Counted from the first letter of the stretch, positions 1 through 12,815 are shown. The stretch: 64,000 nucleotides of DNA from Dipteronia dyeriana (GCA_032871835.1 CM065295.1:81523819-81587818); one strand, 5' to 3'. The notes: generated by a model not told the origin, from the sequence alone. Made by a program: numbers and translations.

Positions 1-75
1 ACAACAATTACATGTTTTTATAACATGAAATTGACCGAAACAAGATAACTTAGTCCAAAATTACTTACCACAGAC

Positions 76-899
76 GATTGGTATGTGGCAAAGATTTTTG
101 TTCAATTTTTAAAGATTTTTTACAATGCCACTGTAACTCTTTCTGAGGTATATTACCCCACATCTTCCCAGGTAATCCATCAGATAGTGGAAATGTCTGA
201 ACTGTTAAACAGTTATAGAGAAGATGAACATCTAGGCGCTGCAGTTGTTGTCATGGAGACAAAGTTGAAAAAATATTGGGCTAACATTCCCCTACTTTAT
301 GCCTTAAGTGCTATAATAGATCACATGGTTAAATTATCTGGTTTAGAAGTTTTGCTTGAGTTTATTGGTATTAATTTGTCAATAGATTATTCAGAACAAA
401 TTACTGACATTCGAACCAAGTTGTTCGAGATTTTTCGTATTTATGAGACCAGGTTTGGCAACATTGACATCCTCCAATCAACACGACCGGAGACAGAGCC
501 GAAGCAAACAAGTTGGAGCCTTCTAAAGCGATGAAAAAAAGACAAATCAGCAAGTACTTCTTCAGGGCAAAGATCTAGCCCATCTTCTTGTACCGAACTT
601 ATTAGGTACCTTAAAGCACAGTTCGATGCTGTTGAAGACAATGAAGAGTTTGATTTGTTGTTATGGTGGAAGACCTATACGTATAGGTATTCAGTTCTGT
701 CACACTTAGCACGTGACGTACTGGTTATTCCAGTGTCAACGGTGTCTTCAGAACAAGCTTTCAGCACTAGTGGACGCATAATTGAAACAAGAAGAAGCTG
801 TTTGTCTCCAGAGATGGTGGAGGTACTAACATGCCTTCGGGATTGGAAGTATGCTAAAAAAAGGTTTCAAAATCTAACTGTACTAAAGAACTTAATCTA
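76..899 (+). pseudogene. hAT transposase (RICESLEEPER/BED-type), C-terminal part with one in-frame stop
   Basis: The protein would be the catalytic and dimerisation part of a hAT transposase, which cuts and pastes its own element in the nucleus. From about 76 the frame reads DDWYVAKIFVQFLKIFYNAT, matching the plant hAT pattern of an Asp-Trp followed by FLKxFYxxT. From 655 it gives the hAT C-terminal dimerisation domain, including VIPVSTVSSEQAFSTSGRI. Both pieces lie in the same frame, separated only by a TGA at 532-534 (context KR*KKDKS), so the damage here is a single nonsense codon. A TAA at 46-48 marks an earlier loss of frame. The natural stop is at 898-900. No BED zinc finger is visible because the 5' part is missing. 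Family assignment is firm; activity is unlikely. Confidence 0.85.
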
Positions 900-1274
900 A
901 ATTTCGACAATCTATATATTAATGACCCTTCAGGTAGTGGCCAGGGCCAGAACTAGGTTATAATTTTACATATGTATTTATTATTTACTTGTAAGTTGTA
1001 AAACAGTTGCACTCTTTTTCCCTTACCAAGTTTTTATCCCACTGGGTTTTTCTTGGTAAGGTTTTTAATGAGGCAATCATGTAGATATGTATTACTGAAT
1101 TCCATAAGTGAAAAATAAATAAATAATTAAAAAATTGTTCGTTCTCTTTATTCATTTCAAATCCTAATAATTGTTCGTTCTCTTCATTCATTTTAAATTC
1201 TAAACTCTTAACCATAAACTATAAACCCTAAATCCAATAAAACGTAATTTGAAAAAAAATTTGGACAAAAAAAC

Positions 1275-1513
1275 TAGTCCGCCGGACCAGGCCCACCTGG
1301 CCCGCCAGAGGGGCCCGGAGGGCCAGCCTGGCATGGCACGCAGACACGGCCCGCCTGAGGCAGGTCGGCGTGCCGTGCTGGGCCTGCTTCTCCAGAAACA
1401 GGTCGGGCCGGGCCGGGCCGGCCCCCGACACCGTCGCGTGCCAGGACTGTTTCCACAAATGGACTGGCCAGGCCATGCCTAATGGGCCGGGCCAGTCCAT
1501 TTTTACACCACTG
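1275..1513. repeat. GC-rich subterminal region of the hAT element
   Basis: A very GC-rich island in AT-rich surroundings. It is dense in GGCCCGGCC-type motifs on both strands (ggtcgggccgggccgggccg near 1401, gggccgggccagtcc near 1482). Such subterminal motif clusters are where hAT transposases bind. The open frames on both strands here come from base composition and are not genes. Confidence 0.6.
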
Positions 1514-1739
1514 CCTCACAGTAATGGATAATTTTCTCAAACTTTACTTTTTTTTTCCTGCTATAGAACATTAGAGAAGTAGATATCATATAGAAAGAGT
1601 ACATAGATGAAGAACTTTCTCAAATCATTATACATGTATATATGTATGTCTGTATGTCTGTATTTTATTCTTTATACACAAGAATCAATTTACTTGTACA
1701 TGTACAATTTTATGATTCATTAAAGATGGAATTCTTAAA

Positions 1740-2118
1740 AAAAAATTGACTGCGATCACGATGACTTGTAGAACAACAATGGTCTAGTAAATGTAAGTAC
1801 AAAAGGGAATGTGAAATGGTCTGGTGAGTGGTGAGTGACCTCTTTGAAGCATTATACAGCAACAATGACTCATCAAGGGTGTCATTGTTAGAGTGACCTT
1901 TTGATCATGGAGTTCCAAATATAGACACTGGGTTGTTGAATTTGTTGAAAAACTGACTCTGCATATAATGTGATTACTAGTTTCAGAATCTGTGCAAAAG
2001 TCAGCAGCTTGGAAGATAAAAGCATCATATTCACCAATGACATCATATTAAATTGAAAATCATACATCAATGTCTCAACATGGCTTTGACAAATGAACAA
2101 CAGAAAAATGAAGATCAT
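1740..2118 (-). pseudogene. PPR (pentatricopeptide repeat) gene relic
   Basis: The minus strand reads YAESVFQQIQQPSVYIWNSM (about 1900-1960), a close fit to the PPR pattern 'YARSVFDQIxxPDVYIWNSMI'. After a frame shift it continues as DTLDESLLLYN, matching the usual next repeat 'DTPDESLLLY'. Upstream, a second frame carries a decayed 'xFCxDSETxN' segment. Functional PPR proteins bind organellar RNA and are several hundred residues long. Only about 1-2 repeats survive here, with frameshifts and stops. It could be a retro-copied or captured fragment; no flanking repeats settle this. Confidence 0.55.
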
Positions 2119-2429
2119 ACAATGTTGCCAACAAAATTAGAATTTAATTTTGTTTTACTTCATAGAAAAGAATGACAAAATCTCTGTTTAGTGTTTACAA
2201 TACTCTTCTTCTATTGTCTTTCAAATTTCTCCTCAAACCCTTAACCAAAATAGCACCAAATCCTCCTCTTTCTTGACCCATTTCATATTGGCCTTCTATG
2301 TTCCTCATTTGTAAAAATATTCTTCAAATTTTGAGTTTGCAATGGATCATGTGTAGCAGCATATGCACCCCATGTTGGAAGATGGTGCTGGTGAAAATTA
2401 TAATCGCAATATAATTTATTTAAATAAAT

Positions 2430-5137
2430 TTAAGACATTATCAAGTCACACTTGCAATAAGGAAAAAAAACCTGTAAATCATTTTTCAAAGTGGGAATTG
2501 AACTAGTTGCTTGATACATTCCATATTGTTGGCCATAAACCGGAAAGAATGGACTTTTAAGTCCTCCATGGAACACATTAAAGGATACATCCTCGTGACA
2601 AACTTGTTGGGTTTCAGAATCCTCTAAAATTATAGGGATACAAATATTATATGATGAAAACTTAGGAAAAAATATATGTTGCTTATATCGGGCAGGTACC
2701 TTAAGCATAGGTTCATTGTCAGCATCAACCATTTCTCTACTTTCTACAACTCCAGAATCCTACAGAAAGAGAATAGAAAATTGTTAAGAATTTTTCAAAA
2801 CAATAATATAATAATAATATATAATGTTGATTCATATTTTAGGTTACCTTCATTGTTTGTCGATAATCTAATTTCTTCTTTCCATTCTTTTCTTTCCTGT
2901 TTCGACAAATTTTCTCAATCTTTGATTTCTTTCTTTTGAACGAGGGGCGACCTTTACTTCACACTTGATGCGGTGAAAGAATGTTACGATTCTCTTCTTA
3001 GGCAAAACCACCGAGCTCCTTACCATTTGTCATAAAATTAGTTGAAATGCCATTGTCTTCACTGCAACTAGCAACATTGCTTTTTCCTTGTAATTTTGTT
3101 TTCACTTCTATTAGCACCTCATCACCTCATTGCAATTTTCATCACTATCCATTGCCAAATCTGCCACATCATAAAAATAAGTGCACATTTTATCGAACCT
3201 ATGCCCTTCAGATTTGTTGTTCGAGTCCACATAACTAATTTTCACTTTTGTATGACATCTTTCACATCTTTCCTCTAACACTTGAAAATGTACTTTTCTA
3301 GAACACGAAATATTTCTTGATCAATTAATGCCATAACTACATGCCGACATAAAACTCCCTTAAAATCGAATAGACGATAACTACAATTAACTTCGCAGGT
3401 CGCCACATCCAAATAAACCATGAAAGTAACACGACGGCAAGTCTCTACAAGCTTTACATCTTCTTATACTTTAAACTCTAGATTTGAACCACTCTTTTTA
3501 TTCAAGGATATTCCACAATGTATTCAAGCCTTCATCTCTTCTTGAAATTCTTTGAAATTTGCAATAGTAAAAGCATTTTGAAATTGCTTCTCCATTGAGT
3601 AATGAGAAATGCATGGGATGTGTGAATTACAAAAAGCAAAATCAGCTTGACGCTCTTTCTCCACCTTGTCTCTCAATGCATTCTCATATTGCTCTACAAA
3701 TTGCTTCAATGTAGTCTTTGAATTCACATATCATCAAAAAAATACATTTATACCTTCTCTACATTGTGTTGTAGACATTCCAGCTCAAAACACATCTTTC
3801 ACAAAAATTGGGATCCAACGTTGTCTCTCATTATACAACTCATGTAACCATTTAGAAAGATTATATTTTTTTATGAAATTCTCCTAATTTTCTTCAAAAA
3901 TCTCCCTTAACAATGAGTCATATACTGCATTTAGCATAGCAAATTTAATAGTCATACTGTTTGTAGCCCCTTAATTTTTCTGGTAACTTCTTCAAAATAT
4001 GCCATAGGCACCATCTATGTCGAGCTTCTGGAATACAACCTCAATAGCCTTTTGCAGGCCTTATCTTGGTCTGTGAATATTGCTTTTGGAGCACAACCAA
4101 GCATACATGACTTCCAATTTTTAAAAAGCCATATAAATGTTATATCTCTGTATCTTCATTAGAAATTAATCCACAACCTTATAAAGTTGATTGCCCCTGA
4201 TGATTAACTCCGACAAATAGAGCAAAGGGCATATCATACCTATTAGTTAAATATGTTGTGTCAAATGTCACAACATCTCCGAACTCTTTAAATGCAGCTC
4301 TACTCCTTGCATCTACCTACAAAATATTCTTCAATCAACCTTCTTCATCTATATCTTTAGTGTAAAAGAAGTACGAATTGTCACGGTGCATTTTCAAAAA
4401 ATATTTCTGAAGTGTTGCAGCATCCCCCTCCCCAAGTCTCAGTTGTCTTCTTTTCTTTACAAGATTCCTATAATCTTGCTCTGTAAAAGATAAATTCCCA
4501 TGCCAACCAGCTGTAACCACACAAGAATTGAAACTCGTATTTCTTTTAATCCCAGCTATATTATTCACATCCAATTGCCTCCTTACAAATGCGTCTATTT
4601 TTTTGTTTTTCCTGTAGTATCGAGCCTTGGAGTATTAAGTATATGGTTTTGCTCCAAAACAACATAAATCAACTTCCACTTTCCATCATTGTGTAAAGAG
4701 GCAGAAAGTTTAGCCTTACAACCTATCTTTGTTATTGGACGTGTGGTAAAGGCTTTTTCAGATTTTGATATTCTTTGACACTCACAAGCACATGTCAAAC
4801 AAATGTACATCAACTCTCCCTCGTATCCCTTTTTTGCTGTTCTTTAAATGACTTGAAATCCCATTTTATTTCCATACATCTTGTAGTATTCATACAACTC
4901 TTCCATCGAATCAAAAATCATTCAAGGTTTAGGCTCTTCTATCTTATCTTTTGAATCTGTTGACATGTCTATCTCTTTCTTATTATTTTCCTACATAAAA
5001 TCAACATATCAAACTACAATTGGCTAATATTCAATATAAAAAAAAATTAACATGTCCATTAAAATAAACTCTGAATAACTTACCGTAAGAATGTCTTCAA
5101 AACATTCTTCTTCTTTTTCTATTTCAAACTCCTCCAT
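2430..5137 (-). pseudogene. FAR1-RELATED SEQUENCE (FRS)-like gene, degenerate
   Basis: FRS proteins are plant nuclear factors domesticated from MULE transposases. Read on the minus strand the parts are in family order. A short first exon starts at ATG 5137 and ends at a GTAAGT donor near 5084. A FAR1 DNA-binding domain lies at about 4600-4930 (MIFDSMEELYEYYKMYGNKM, then TRPITKIGCKAKL). SFTEQDYRNL and LRLGEGDA lie at 4380-4520. The MULE core is at about 3960-4320 with IFTDQDKA and a decayed HRWCLWH block. NSKTTLKQFVEQYENALRDK follows at 3640-3727. The SWIM zinc finger is near 3330-3400 (LFDFKGVLCRH, second Cys of the usual CxC replaced by Tyr). A basic GRPSFKRKKSKIEKI tail is near 2910-2945. 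In-frame stops at 4922-4924 (TGA) and 4844-4846 (TAA), plus later frameshifts, rule out a full protein. A 5' non-coding exon with a GTACAT donor may lie near 5930-6000. Confidence 0.8.
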
Positions 5138-7061
5138 CCTATTCCGTTGCACTTGGAAAACAGTAACTCAGCTCCCCATTGAGTGTTAAATCTGAAAGTT
5201 CATATTTATATTTTTCTATTGCACTGCATCTAGATCACTTCTTCCCAATTGACATGAAAACAAATGGCCCTTTAACCTTGTGTTAACAAAAACTTATCTC
5301 TGGGCTCTCATGAGTCTAAATATATTCATATATTTCAATTATGAGAATCCTTTATGTTCAAGCTATATACATGTTACTGCTTCTATTTCGTCACACCAAA
5401 TAGGCCTACATTACGAAGGTGGACCTTCAACAGGTCACAAGGAAAGGACACAGCAAGAACAAAAGTACCAATAGAGCTATAAAAAAAAAAAAAAGAGACA
5501 TTTCAATTATTCCCACTTTGTATGCCAGTTAAGACTGCCTTCAAAATCTAACACATTATAGTTCATGCAGGTCTTTCCACAAACACCTCCAATGTGTTTT
5601 TGTTTCAATTCAAAATGCGGTGTTCGAATAGCTTAATTTTATTCGAAACCATTTATGGGTAGTAAAAATACTACACAAAACATCCAAATTTGAAGTTGAT
5701 TAATAAATACACAAGATCCATCGAATCAAATTAACCAATATCAGTAACTACTCCCACGAAAGCAAAAAAATTCTTTAATTGACCTAAAACCCACCTAATT
5801 TTACACTGAAATTGAATAAAATTTGCTGTCAAATAAAAAATCTAGGGTTTTGCAATGAAGAGAAATTGAAGGATGCTAATATATATATATATGGGAAAAA
5901 AAGAAGAGGAGAAAAGCTATGAACTGTATGTACCTTAGACAACTGCAGAGGAATTGCAAATCAAACCGAAGAAATTACTCTTAGCTTGGTGCGACAGAAT
6001 CCGAATTATTTTTGTTAGGGTATTATGTGAGAGAGTACATTGAATGATCGATTAATATTGGGTTTAAAGTTTTTATTTTTTCCTTTTTATTTTTATTTTA
6101 ACACATTAAAAAGTCTATTGACATGATATCATTAAGATAGAACAACACATAAAAATATGTTATATAAACTGTTACGTCAAGTTGAATATAAAGTTTGAAT
6201 AAAAATATTAAATATTTAAATATCTAATATTATCTTGTATTTTAAAAGATAACAATAAACTTAATTCTCATTTCAAAACTTATAACCTGTGAGAGATTGT
6301 GTTAGAGAATCTACTGTAAATTTTTTTTGCTCTGGTTGGTCAGCATTAACATTTCCTAATTGTTTACACTAAAAAACTAAAAAAGTAACAAGAATCTAAT
6401 ACCAAGATTTATAGTAAAAGATGGTGTTAAAAAATGTTGTATTTTAAGAGATTAGATGGAACTTAATTCTTGATGTCTCTAACTTTTTTGGGTGAACATG
6501 TGATTGAGTGAAGTGGGTAAATTACGGTCCCAACCTTAAACACACTCACAATTAGATTTTTTTATTATTATTATCTTCTCATGAATATTTTTCAAATAAA
6601 ACTCTATAATTGATTGGACAACTTTTTTATAGAAAAAATTCAATTATGTAAAATGCATTTTAAAAAAATTGTCAACATCTAACTAAATCACTGTAATTAA
6701 TATAAGATTTTTTTTTTGGATATATAGTAATTAATATAAGAAATTACAGTGAGTCACAGTCTGGCTGTTCCACCATCGCATCCAAGGGCAAAATGGTAAT
6801 CTCAACCGTTCAATTTGTTGTGTTTACTTGTAAGACAAATCCTTGCCCGTTTCATTCGTCTTTGAAAAATTCCTTTATTTCCATCGACTATAATCATATC
6901 AATTTTCTTTTTCAGCGAGAAAATAATCAAATATCAGAATCCAAACACCGTAAATGTGATCATCTAAGCGTCGCTTCTCTTTGACGCTTCCAAGAAACTC
7001 ATTCAATGCATCTATTGACATATACTGATATACATAGTGATCTCTCTCTCTGTTGTTTATT
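5138..7061. other. Intergenic region between the FRS-like pseudogene and the transporter
   Basis: AT-rich sequence with short A/T runs and an (AT)n tract at 5878-5892. The part up to about 6020 probably includes the old 5' exon, intron and promoter of the minus-strand FRS-like gene. The last ~100 bases before 7062 are the CT-rich leader of the transporter (tctctctctc at 7041-7050). No further genes or clear element ends were found. Confidence 0.5.
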
Positions 7062-10000
7062 ATGGCACAGCCTCCTCAACCGGACCCGTTCCCGGAATCT
7101 AGCCGCGACGCCGATGCCGGCGCCGTTTTCGTCCTCGAGTCGAAAGGTCAACAACAATACAAATTACACTTTCTTTCTTTTGTTTTTTCGTGAAAATAAA
7201 TATAAATATATATGTTTTAATAATAATAACAGGGGAGTGGTGGCACGCGGGGTACCATCTGACGACGGCGATAGTGGGCCCTACAATACTGACGCTGCCG
7301 TACGTTTTCCGGGGACTTGGGTGGGGTCTGGGTTGCATGTGTTTGACGGTAATGGGCTTGGTCACTTTCTACTCCTACTATCTCATGTCTAGGGTGCTCG
7401 ACCACTGCGAGAAGGCCGGTCGCCGCCACATCCGGTTCCGCGAGCTCGCCGCCGACGTTTTAGGTAACTATCATATATAACCGTTTTTTAATTCGTAAAG
7501 AAAAACGTTTCCTGTGTTTTCTGGAGACTTTTTTTTTTGGGTTGTAGATGATAAGGCTACTTGTTGACTTTTTAGTTAATTTCATTTATTGCGTTTCCTT
7601 CTCCGAAATTTGTGCAAATATTGAAAGTTGGTTGAGTTAAATTTTGCTGTGATGAGAGAACTTTGCATTCCAAGGTCTCACCGTTAGGAAATGGTACGGG
7701 TCGGGTCAGATTAGAGGATGGGTTTTTCATTACCATCTCCATCCTAGTCAATGCTTAAATTATAATAAACGGTATGAGCAATATAATTCCCTGTTAGGGA
7801 CGGGTAAGGGATCGGTTTATTACCCGTCCCTAACAGGGATGGGTCGGGATGAGGATTGAAAATCCCAAAACCATTCCGAAATTAAATTGGGATTAGAAAA
7901 AATTATTAAACTCATACCACAACATAAATGGTAGACATTAAGAGCATCTTCAATAGTTTACATTAGAGACTTCTTTATTTAAGAGTGTATGTTATTACAA
8001 GGACCATTAAGGGGGTATATATTCTAACAATACTCCCTTGAATGATCCATGTAATAATTTTTTATTATTATTTAAATTTTAGATATTGTCTTTAATAGAT
8101 ATTGTTTTTCTTTAATAGATATTCGATAAATCAAATATATTGAGTTTTTCATAGAAATAAAATAACATTAAATTGGTGGAGTACACTTTAAGGGGTTTGA
8201 AAACACTCTTTAATTAAGTGGGTGAATTGCTCTTGATCACAATTAAGAGTCATTTAGGGAGTTGAAAAAATAAACATACTCTCTTAATTAAGCTAAGCTA
8301 AGTGATGTCTTTAAGGGGGCTGTTGGAGATGCTCTAAACCCGTCCCGTTCTCGGACTAATTGGTAATTTTGACATCTCTACCCACCATCTCTTATGTGTG
8401 ATCTTTTAATCAAAATGTGTTACGTAATTAAATTACTAAATATGATTAGACGTGACAAAATTAAATTTAAAAAGTTGTTACACATTTGGCAAGTTACATG
8501 ACGAAGAGAAAATCTAGGATGAAATTGTGTCATTGCGTCGTCCAACTAAAACATGCTATGTGATAATGTGATAAGAAAGTAAGTTAAGAGTTAAGAAAAT
8601 TCAATTCTCTCAAAAAAAATAATAATTATACTTTGGTGTTCCAAGCAAGTTATTTTGAACTTGCAAAATTTGTTGGCAGCAAAAATGGTAAGCAATATGT
8701 AAACTTTTGATGCAAATGTGAACAACACTTGGCAAGTGGGAACCGCAATGATTTATTGTTTAACCTTTAAACTTTATACAAGAACTTGGAATTTTCCGGA
8801 GTGGTTCACTGTCACTTTATTGCTGTCTTAATTACATTTTTGACTTATTTATTGTTCATATGAGCTTACCAAAACACAGTAAAAAGATTAATTTCCGATT
8901 TAAGTTTTGGTCAAATTTGAAAAACCTTATGGAGTTAGATAAAAACCCTGTTGTTAACCAAAAATTACGATTTTAGTCAAACTTAGGAGATTTTTATTTT
9001 TTAATGGAGTTTACTGAAACAACAGAAGCAATAGCTGAACATGTCATTTGTATCAAGTTTAAAGCTTGTGATTTCTGTCTTCATTTTTTTTTTGCAGGGT
9101 CTGGATATATGTTTTATTTTGTAATATTTATTCAAACGGCTATCAACACTGGAGTTGGAATAGGAGCGATTTTGCTTGCAGGGGAATGTCTTCAGGTAGC
9201 ACTTGTAGTTAAGGCTTCTAAATATTTATTATATAAAAAGTTTTTTTAAAAAAAAACTTGCACGCTATCTATTGAATACCGACATATAAAGATAAGCTTT
9301 ATCGGTAATGGGAAACAGATTATGCTGTCTATCGATTTGTGGGTCCCGCTATAATCATGTTTTCGTAAGGAAAATTAGAGAATACCGTAGATTTTGCTTT
9401 CATTTATGTCATGCGGTTCAATTCTTTCGCATTGCGTGATAGCAAATTGTGGGTCGTCTGAGCTAGTTATGATATGGTGATGGTGATTAACAAAACCTAC
9501 AGAGAACCAGAAAATTTTCTCTCTTTCTTTCATGAGACTCTACATGAGGTCACAGTTGGCTCATTTTGATAACACTCCAAGAGCTAAAACCAAAAGCAAG
9601 ATGAGCAAATTATGTGGTCTCCATTTATGTGAATTAAGTTGAAAAAAAGGAAAAGACGAAACACACCCTCTTCTGTTAACAATTGTGATATAAAATTCTT
9701 AACCGTGTGTTTTATATAGATTGTTTAGAGACATCTTCCATTATATTTCACTGTATAACAATTGTCTTATTTTGACCTACTCCAATTATTTTTCCTTTCT
9801 TGATCTTCCCTTTTGGGCTGTATTAGATAATGTACTCGGACCTTTCACCCAACGGATCTTTGAAACTGTACGAGTTCATAGCAATGGTGACAGTGGTAAT
9901 GATATTTCTCTCTCAGCTTCCAAGCTTCCACTCTCTCAGACACATCAACTTTGCTTCTCTTCTTCTTAGCTTGGGCTACACTTTCCTTGTAGTTGGTGCT

Positions 10001-11268
10001 TGTATTAATGCAGGTATATATATATATATACAAATCAATCTTGCTTCGCCAATCTTTCAATCTGTATTTATGTCTCCATATTCATTTTTTCGGAGTTATT
10101 TATATATTTATATGCAACATGATACGATAGTGAAAACTAAGATCAATTATATATTAGCCATTAAGCTTCCATTAGTGGCTCTGGAAATAATTGCGTTCTC
10201 AATGTGAAGACAATTCTCATTTTGTTAAATCTTGTTCCCTTTTGTTTTTTGTCTTGCAGGTTTCTCCCGAAACGCCCCTCCAAGGGACTATACCTTAGAA
10301 TCTTCAAAATCATCAAAGGTTTTCAGTGCCTTCACTTCCATCTCCATAATAGCTGCCATTTTTGGGAATGGGATACTACCTGAAATACAGGTATAATCAC
10401 TAATTTTTAAAATCCCGATGTTTTTGGGGTCATTCATCATGCATGCCTACCAAAGATGGTAGGGGGTGCAAGTGCAACAATCGAACAATACAGCCAATTG
10501 ATGGTTTTGCTTGCTTGCTGTATGCTTCTTGATTTTAATTTTACACTATGCCATCAATACAGGCAACTCTGGCTCCACCTGCTACTGGGAAGATGGTAAA
10601 AGGCCTTATAATGTGTTACTCTGTAATTTTTGTTACTTTCTACTCGGCTGCAGTTTCCGGATACTGGGTGTTTGGGAATAAATCCGATTCAAACATTCTC
10701 AAGAGCCTTATGCCCGACAATGGACCTTCCCTGGCTCCAACATCGGTTCTTGGTCTCGCTGTTGTCTTCGTTCTTCTTCAGCTCTTAGCTATTGGCTTGG
10801 TAAGCACACAACAATCACAAAACTACACTACTTCAAACCAATGAAACCACATATTGAAGCAACAATGTAACATTGCAGGTTTATTCACAAGTAGCATTTG
10901 AGATCATGGAGAAGAATACAGCTGATATCAATCGAGGGATGTTTTCGAAAAGGAACCTTATTCCCAGGCTAATTTTCCGAACAATGTACATGGTATTCTG
11001 TGGAGTCATGGCTGCGATGTTACCATTCTTCGGAGACATAAATGGCGTGGTAGGAGCTATCGGGTTCATCCCTCTAGACTTCATCCTCCCAATGCTCCTC
11101 TACAATATGACTCACAAACCCTCTAAATCCTCACTCACTTACTTGATCAATATCACTATCATGGTCGTCTTCACATGTGTAGGACTTATGGGTGCATTTT
11201 CCTCTATAAGGAAGTTGATTCTTGATGCCAACAAGTTCAAGCTCTTCAGTAGCGACGTGGTCGATTAA
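7062..11268 (+). CDS. Probable GABA / amino-acid transporter (AAAP family), seven exons
   Basis: A proton-coupled amino-acid/auxin permease that would move GABA or neutral amino acids across a membrane. Exons are 7062-7146, 7233-7463, 9098-9195, 9827-10013, 10260-10390, 10563-10799 and 10879-11268. All junctions are GT-AG and keep frame, giving about 452 residues, the usual length for this family. The start ATG gives [11 protein letters not shown]. Exon 2 has [20 protein letters not shown], the first AAAP transmembrane signature. Later exons have [51 protein letters not shown] and [20 protein letters not shown]; the end is KLFSSDVVD. The protein is hydrophobic throughout, consistent with about 10-11 membrane helices. 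From memory it resembles Arabidopsis probable GABA transporter 2 (At5g41800) more than GAT1; an orthology search would confirm this. No disabling mutation was seen. Intron 2 (1.6 kb) is enlarged by nested MITEs. Substrate is inferred from family only. Confidence 0.93.
7789..7838. repeat. Perfect 19-bp inverted repeat (hairpin)
   Basis: ccctgttagggacgggtaa at 7789-7807 is exactly reverse-complemented at 7820-7838, with a 12-base loop. It lies inside the hAT-like MITE and would form a stable stem in the intron RNA. Confidence 0.85.
7942..8334. mobile_element. Tourist-type (PIF/Harbinger) MITE nested in the intronic hAT MITE
   Basis: Left terminus gagcatcttcaatag and right terminus ctgttggagatgctc are inverted repeats of each other with few mismatches. 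They are flanked by the 3-bp direct repeat TAA (7939-7941 and 8335-8337), the target duplication expected for PIF/Harbinger. It is 393 bp, AT-rich and has no coding capacity. Confidence 0.8.
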
Positions 11269-12376
11269 CCATACAATTTACATGTTTAAAAAAAAAAAAG
11301 GTTCCTTGCCTCGATACAGCCTCAAAAGTGTACCGATTTGTCACAATAGCAATGTAAATTTACTTACACAGTATCGTTGTAAAATTACGCACATTTTCGC
11401 GTTGATTTCGTGCAGTTTAGATCGAAATTGGATATACAAGACGGCTGCATTTCGGTCGATGGCTATAACCCACATCCTGATAAGTATCCTTAAAATACAC
11501 GTTAAGAGAAGTAATATAATAATAATGCAAATTATAATAACTAATAGTCATTGGAAAACTTTCCTAATCACTCTTTGGCACGTCTACCAGAGTACTAGAT
11601 ACCAAATTGCAAATCAAGAAAATGGTCAACCATGTACATATGGTGAAAGCTTGTAGTCTTGTACACACTGTAATGAAGCGGATCACAAGTTTTTTATATT
11701 ATGTTTTTCGTTTTTATATATACACCATTTTAAAAATTATAAAAATGTCAATAAATTTTAAACCCTTATCACTTTTACGAGAATTATCAAGATTTAAAAG
11801 AGCTTATGTTAGCATAAAATTATTGCTGTCTCAAATATCAAGATTCAAGATTTGTTCTCAAGCTTTTTCTTTTCTTTTCTTTTTTTCTGTTTTTCTATGT
11901 TTTTTTCCATCCTTTTCCAAACCCCAATTAGAGTTTAGTTTCAACATATATTGATAGTACTTAACCTAAATTATAGGTACATATTTAAAGAGAAGGGGGA
12001 AGCAACACCAAATGGGTTTGGCTTTGTGGAAATATTATAAAGTTAATAATTCTATGTTTTTTAAACACTAAAGTAGAGAGTTGGACAAAAATACCCTTAA
12101 GTTTGACTTTATCAACCTTTTGACTTTCTTCTTTTTTCATGTTGGAAAAATACAGCTTTCTCTCTATCATTCCATCCATTTGATTTTTATCTTGAGCTTA
12201 CAAACATCTGAAAATAGTCGATCCAATTGTTATTCAACCTCATTGGAAGGACAATTTCTCTTCTCGATAATCAAATTACTTATTTAAGGTTACCTGGGAT
12301 TATAGATTCTTACCCAAGACTTATTAAATGTTACATGAGACTTGATGAAAGATTAAATGTTACACATGTACCCTTA
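11269..12376. other. 3' flank of the transporter gene
   Basis: AT-rich sequence that should contain the transporter 3' untranslated region; an aataaa lies at about 11750. The small open frames are chance. No gene or element end was recognised. Confidence 0.5.
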
Positions 12377-12815
12377 GACCATGTTTGGTGCGTAGGATTG
12401 TTTAGGAATTGGACAATTTTAGTACTTACCATGTGTTTGGTGACGTTCTACAACACAACATAAGATTAGTAATCTCAAAAGCAAATTAGTCTCATGATCA
12501 TGAGACAAATTAAACTCACCTCTCCCCTTGTCTTTAGCTATCCAGGACTATTAAAATGTTATTAAATAATCTTTGTTAAAATTAAGTCGAAGAATAAAAT
12601 CCTATAAAAATAATTTATTGAAGAAAGTAAGAAATAATAATAAAAATATAAATTCTTCATCATATTATTTTTAATCCAGTATCAAATCATTCCAAATATA
12701 TGATTGAACTATTTTAGTCAAATCTCATATTACATCAGTCATTAGACATTGTTATATTTAATCTTATCCAATCCATTAAAATAGTTAAATTCAATCTCGT
12801 ACATCAAACGTGATC
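12377..12815. mobile_element. Tourist-like MITE (PIF/Harbinger type)
   Basis: The left end gaccatgtttggtgcg and the inverted right end (GATCACGTTTGATGTACG on the other strand) form imperfect terminal repeats. Both are flanked by TTA (12374-12376 and 12816-12818), the classical PIF/Harbinger target site. It is 439 bp with no coding capacity. Confidence 0.75.

Larger units (their letters stand above)
1..1513 (+). mobile_element. hAT transposon, 3' part (5' end lies before the window)
   Basis: The element holds the C-terminal part of a hAT transposase, then a GC-rich subterminal tract and a terminal sequence ending ttttacaccactg at 1513. Its reverse complement, CAGTGGTGTAAAA, is a typical hAT terminal inverted repeat start. 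The next 8 bases, cctcacag (1514-1521), would be the target duplication, but the partner copy is outside the window, so this cannot be confirmed. The end position is inferred from the family pattern. The transposase reading frame has a stop, so this copy is probably not autonomous. Confidence 0.75.
7685..8380. mobile_element. hAT-like MITE in intron 2 of the transporter (interrupted)
   Basis: The right end reads gacatctcta (8371-8380), matching the hAT-type terminus TAGAGATG on the other strand. The left end reads taggaaatgg from 7685. Flanking 8-mers ctcaccgt (7677-7684) and cccaccat (8381-8388) agree at 6 of 8 positions. The interior contains gggatgggtcggg-type motifs. Removing the 393-bp element nested at 7942-8334 leaves about 300 bp, a normal MITE size. 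The right end is clearer than the left. Confidence 0.5.

Noticed and set aside
1228..1540. Overlapping open frames on both strands, Pro/Gly/Ala-rich
   Set aside because: They arise from the GC-rich subterminal region of the hAT element; there are no domains and both strands are open.
6793..6984. Short plus-strand frame before the transporter
   Set aside because: No homology recognised; it lies in the promoter/leader region of the transporter.
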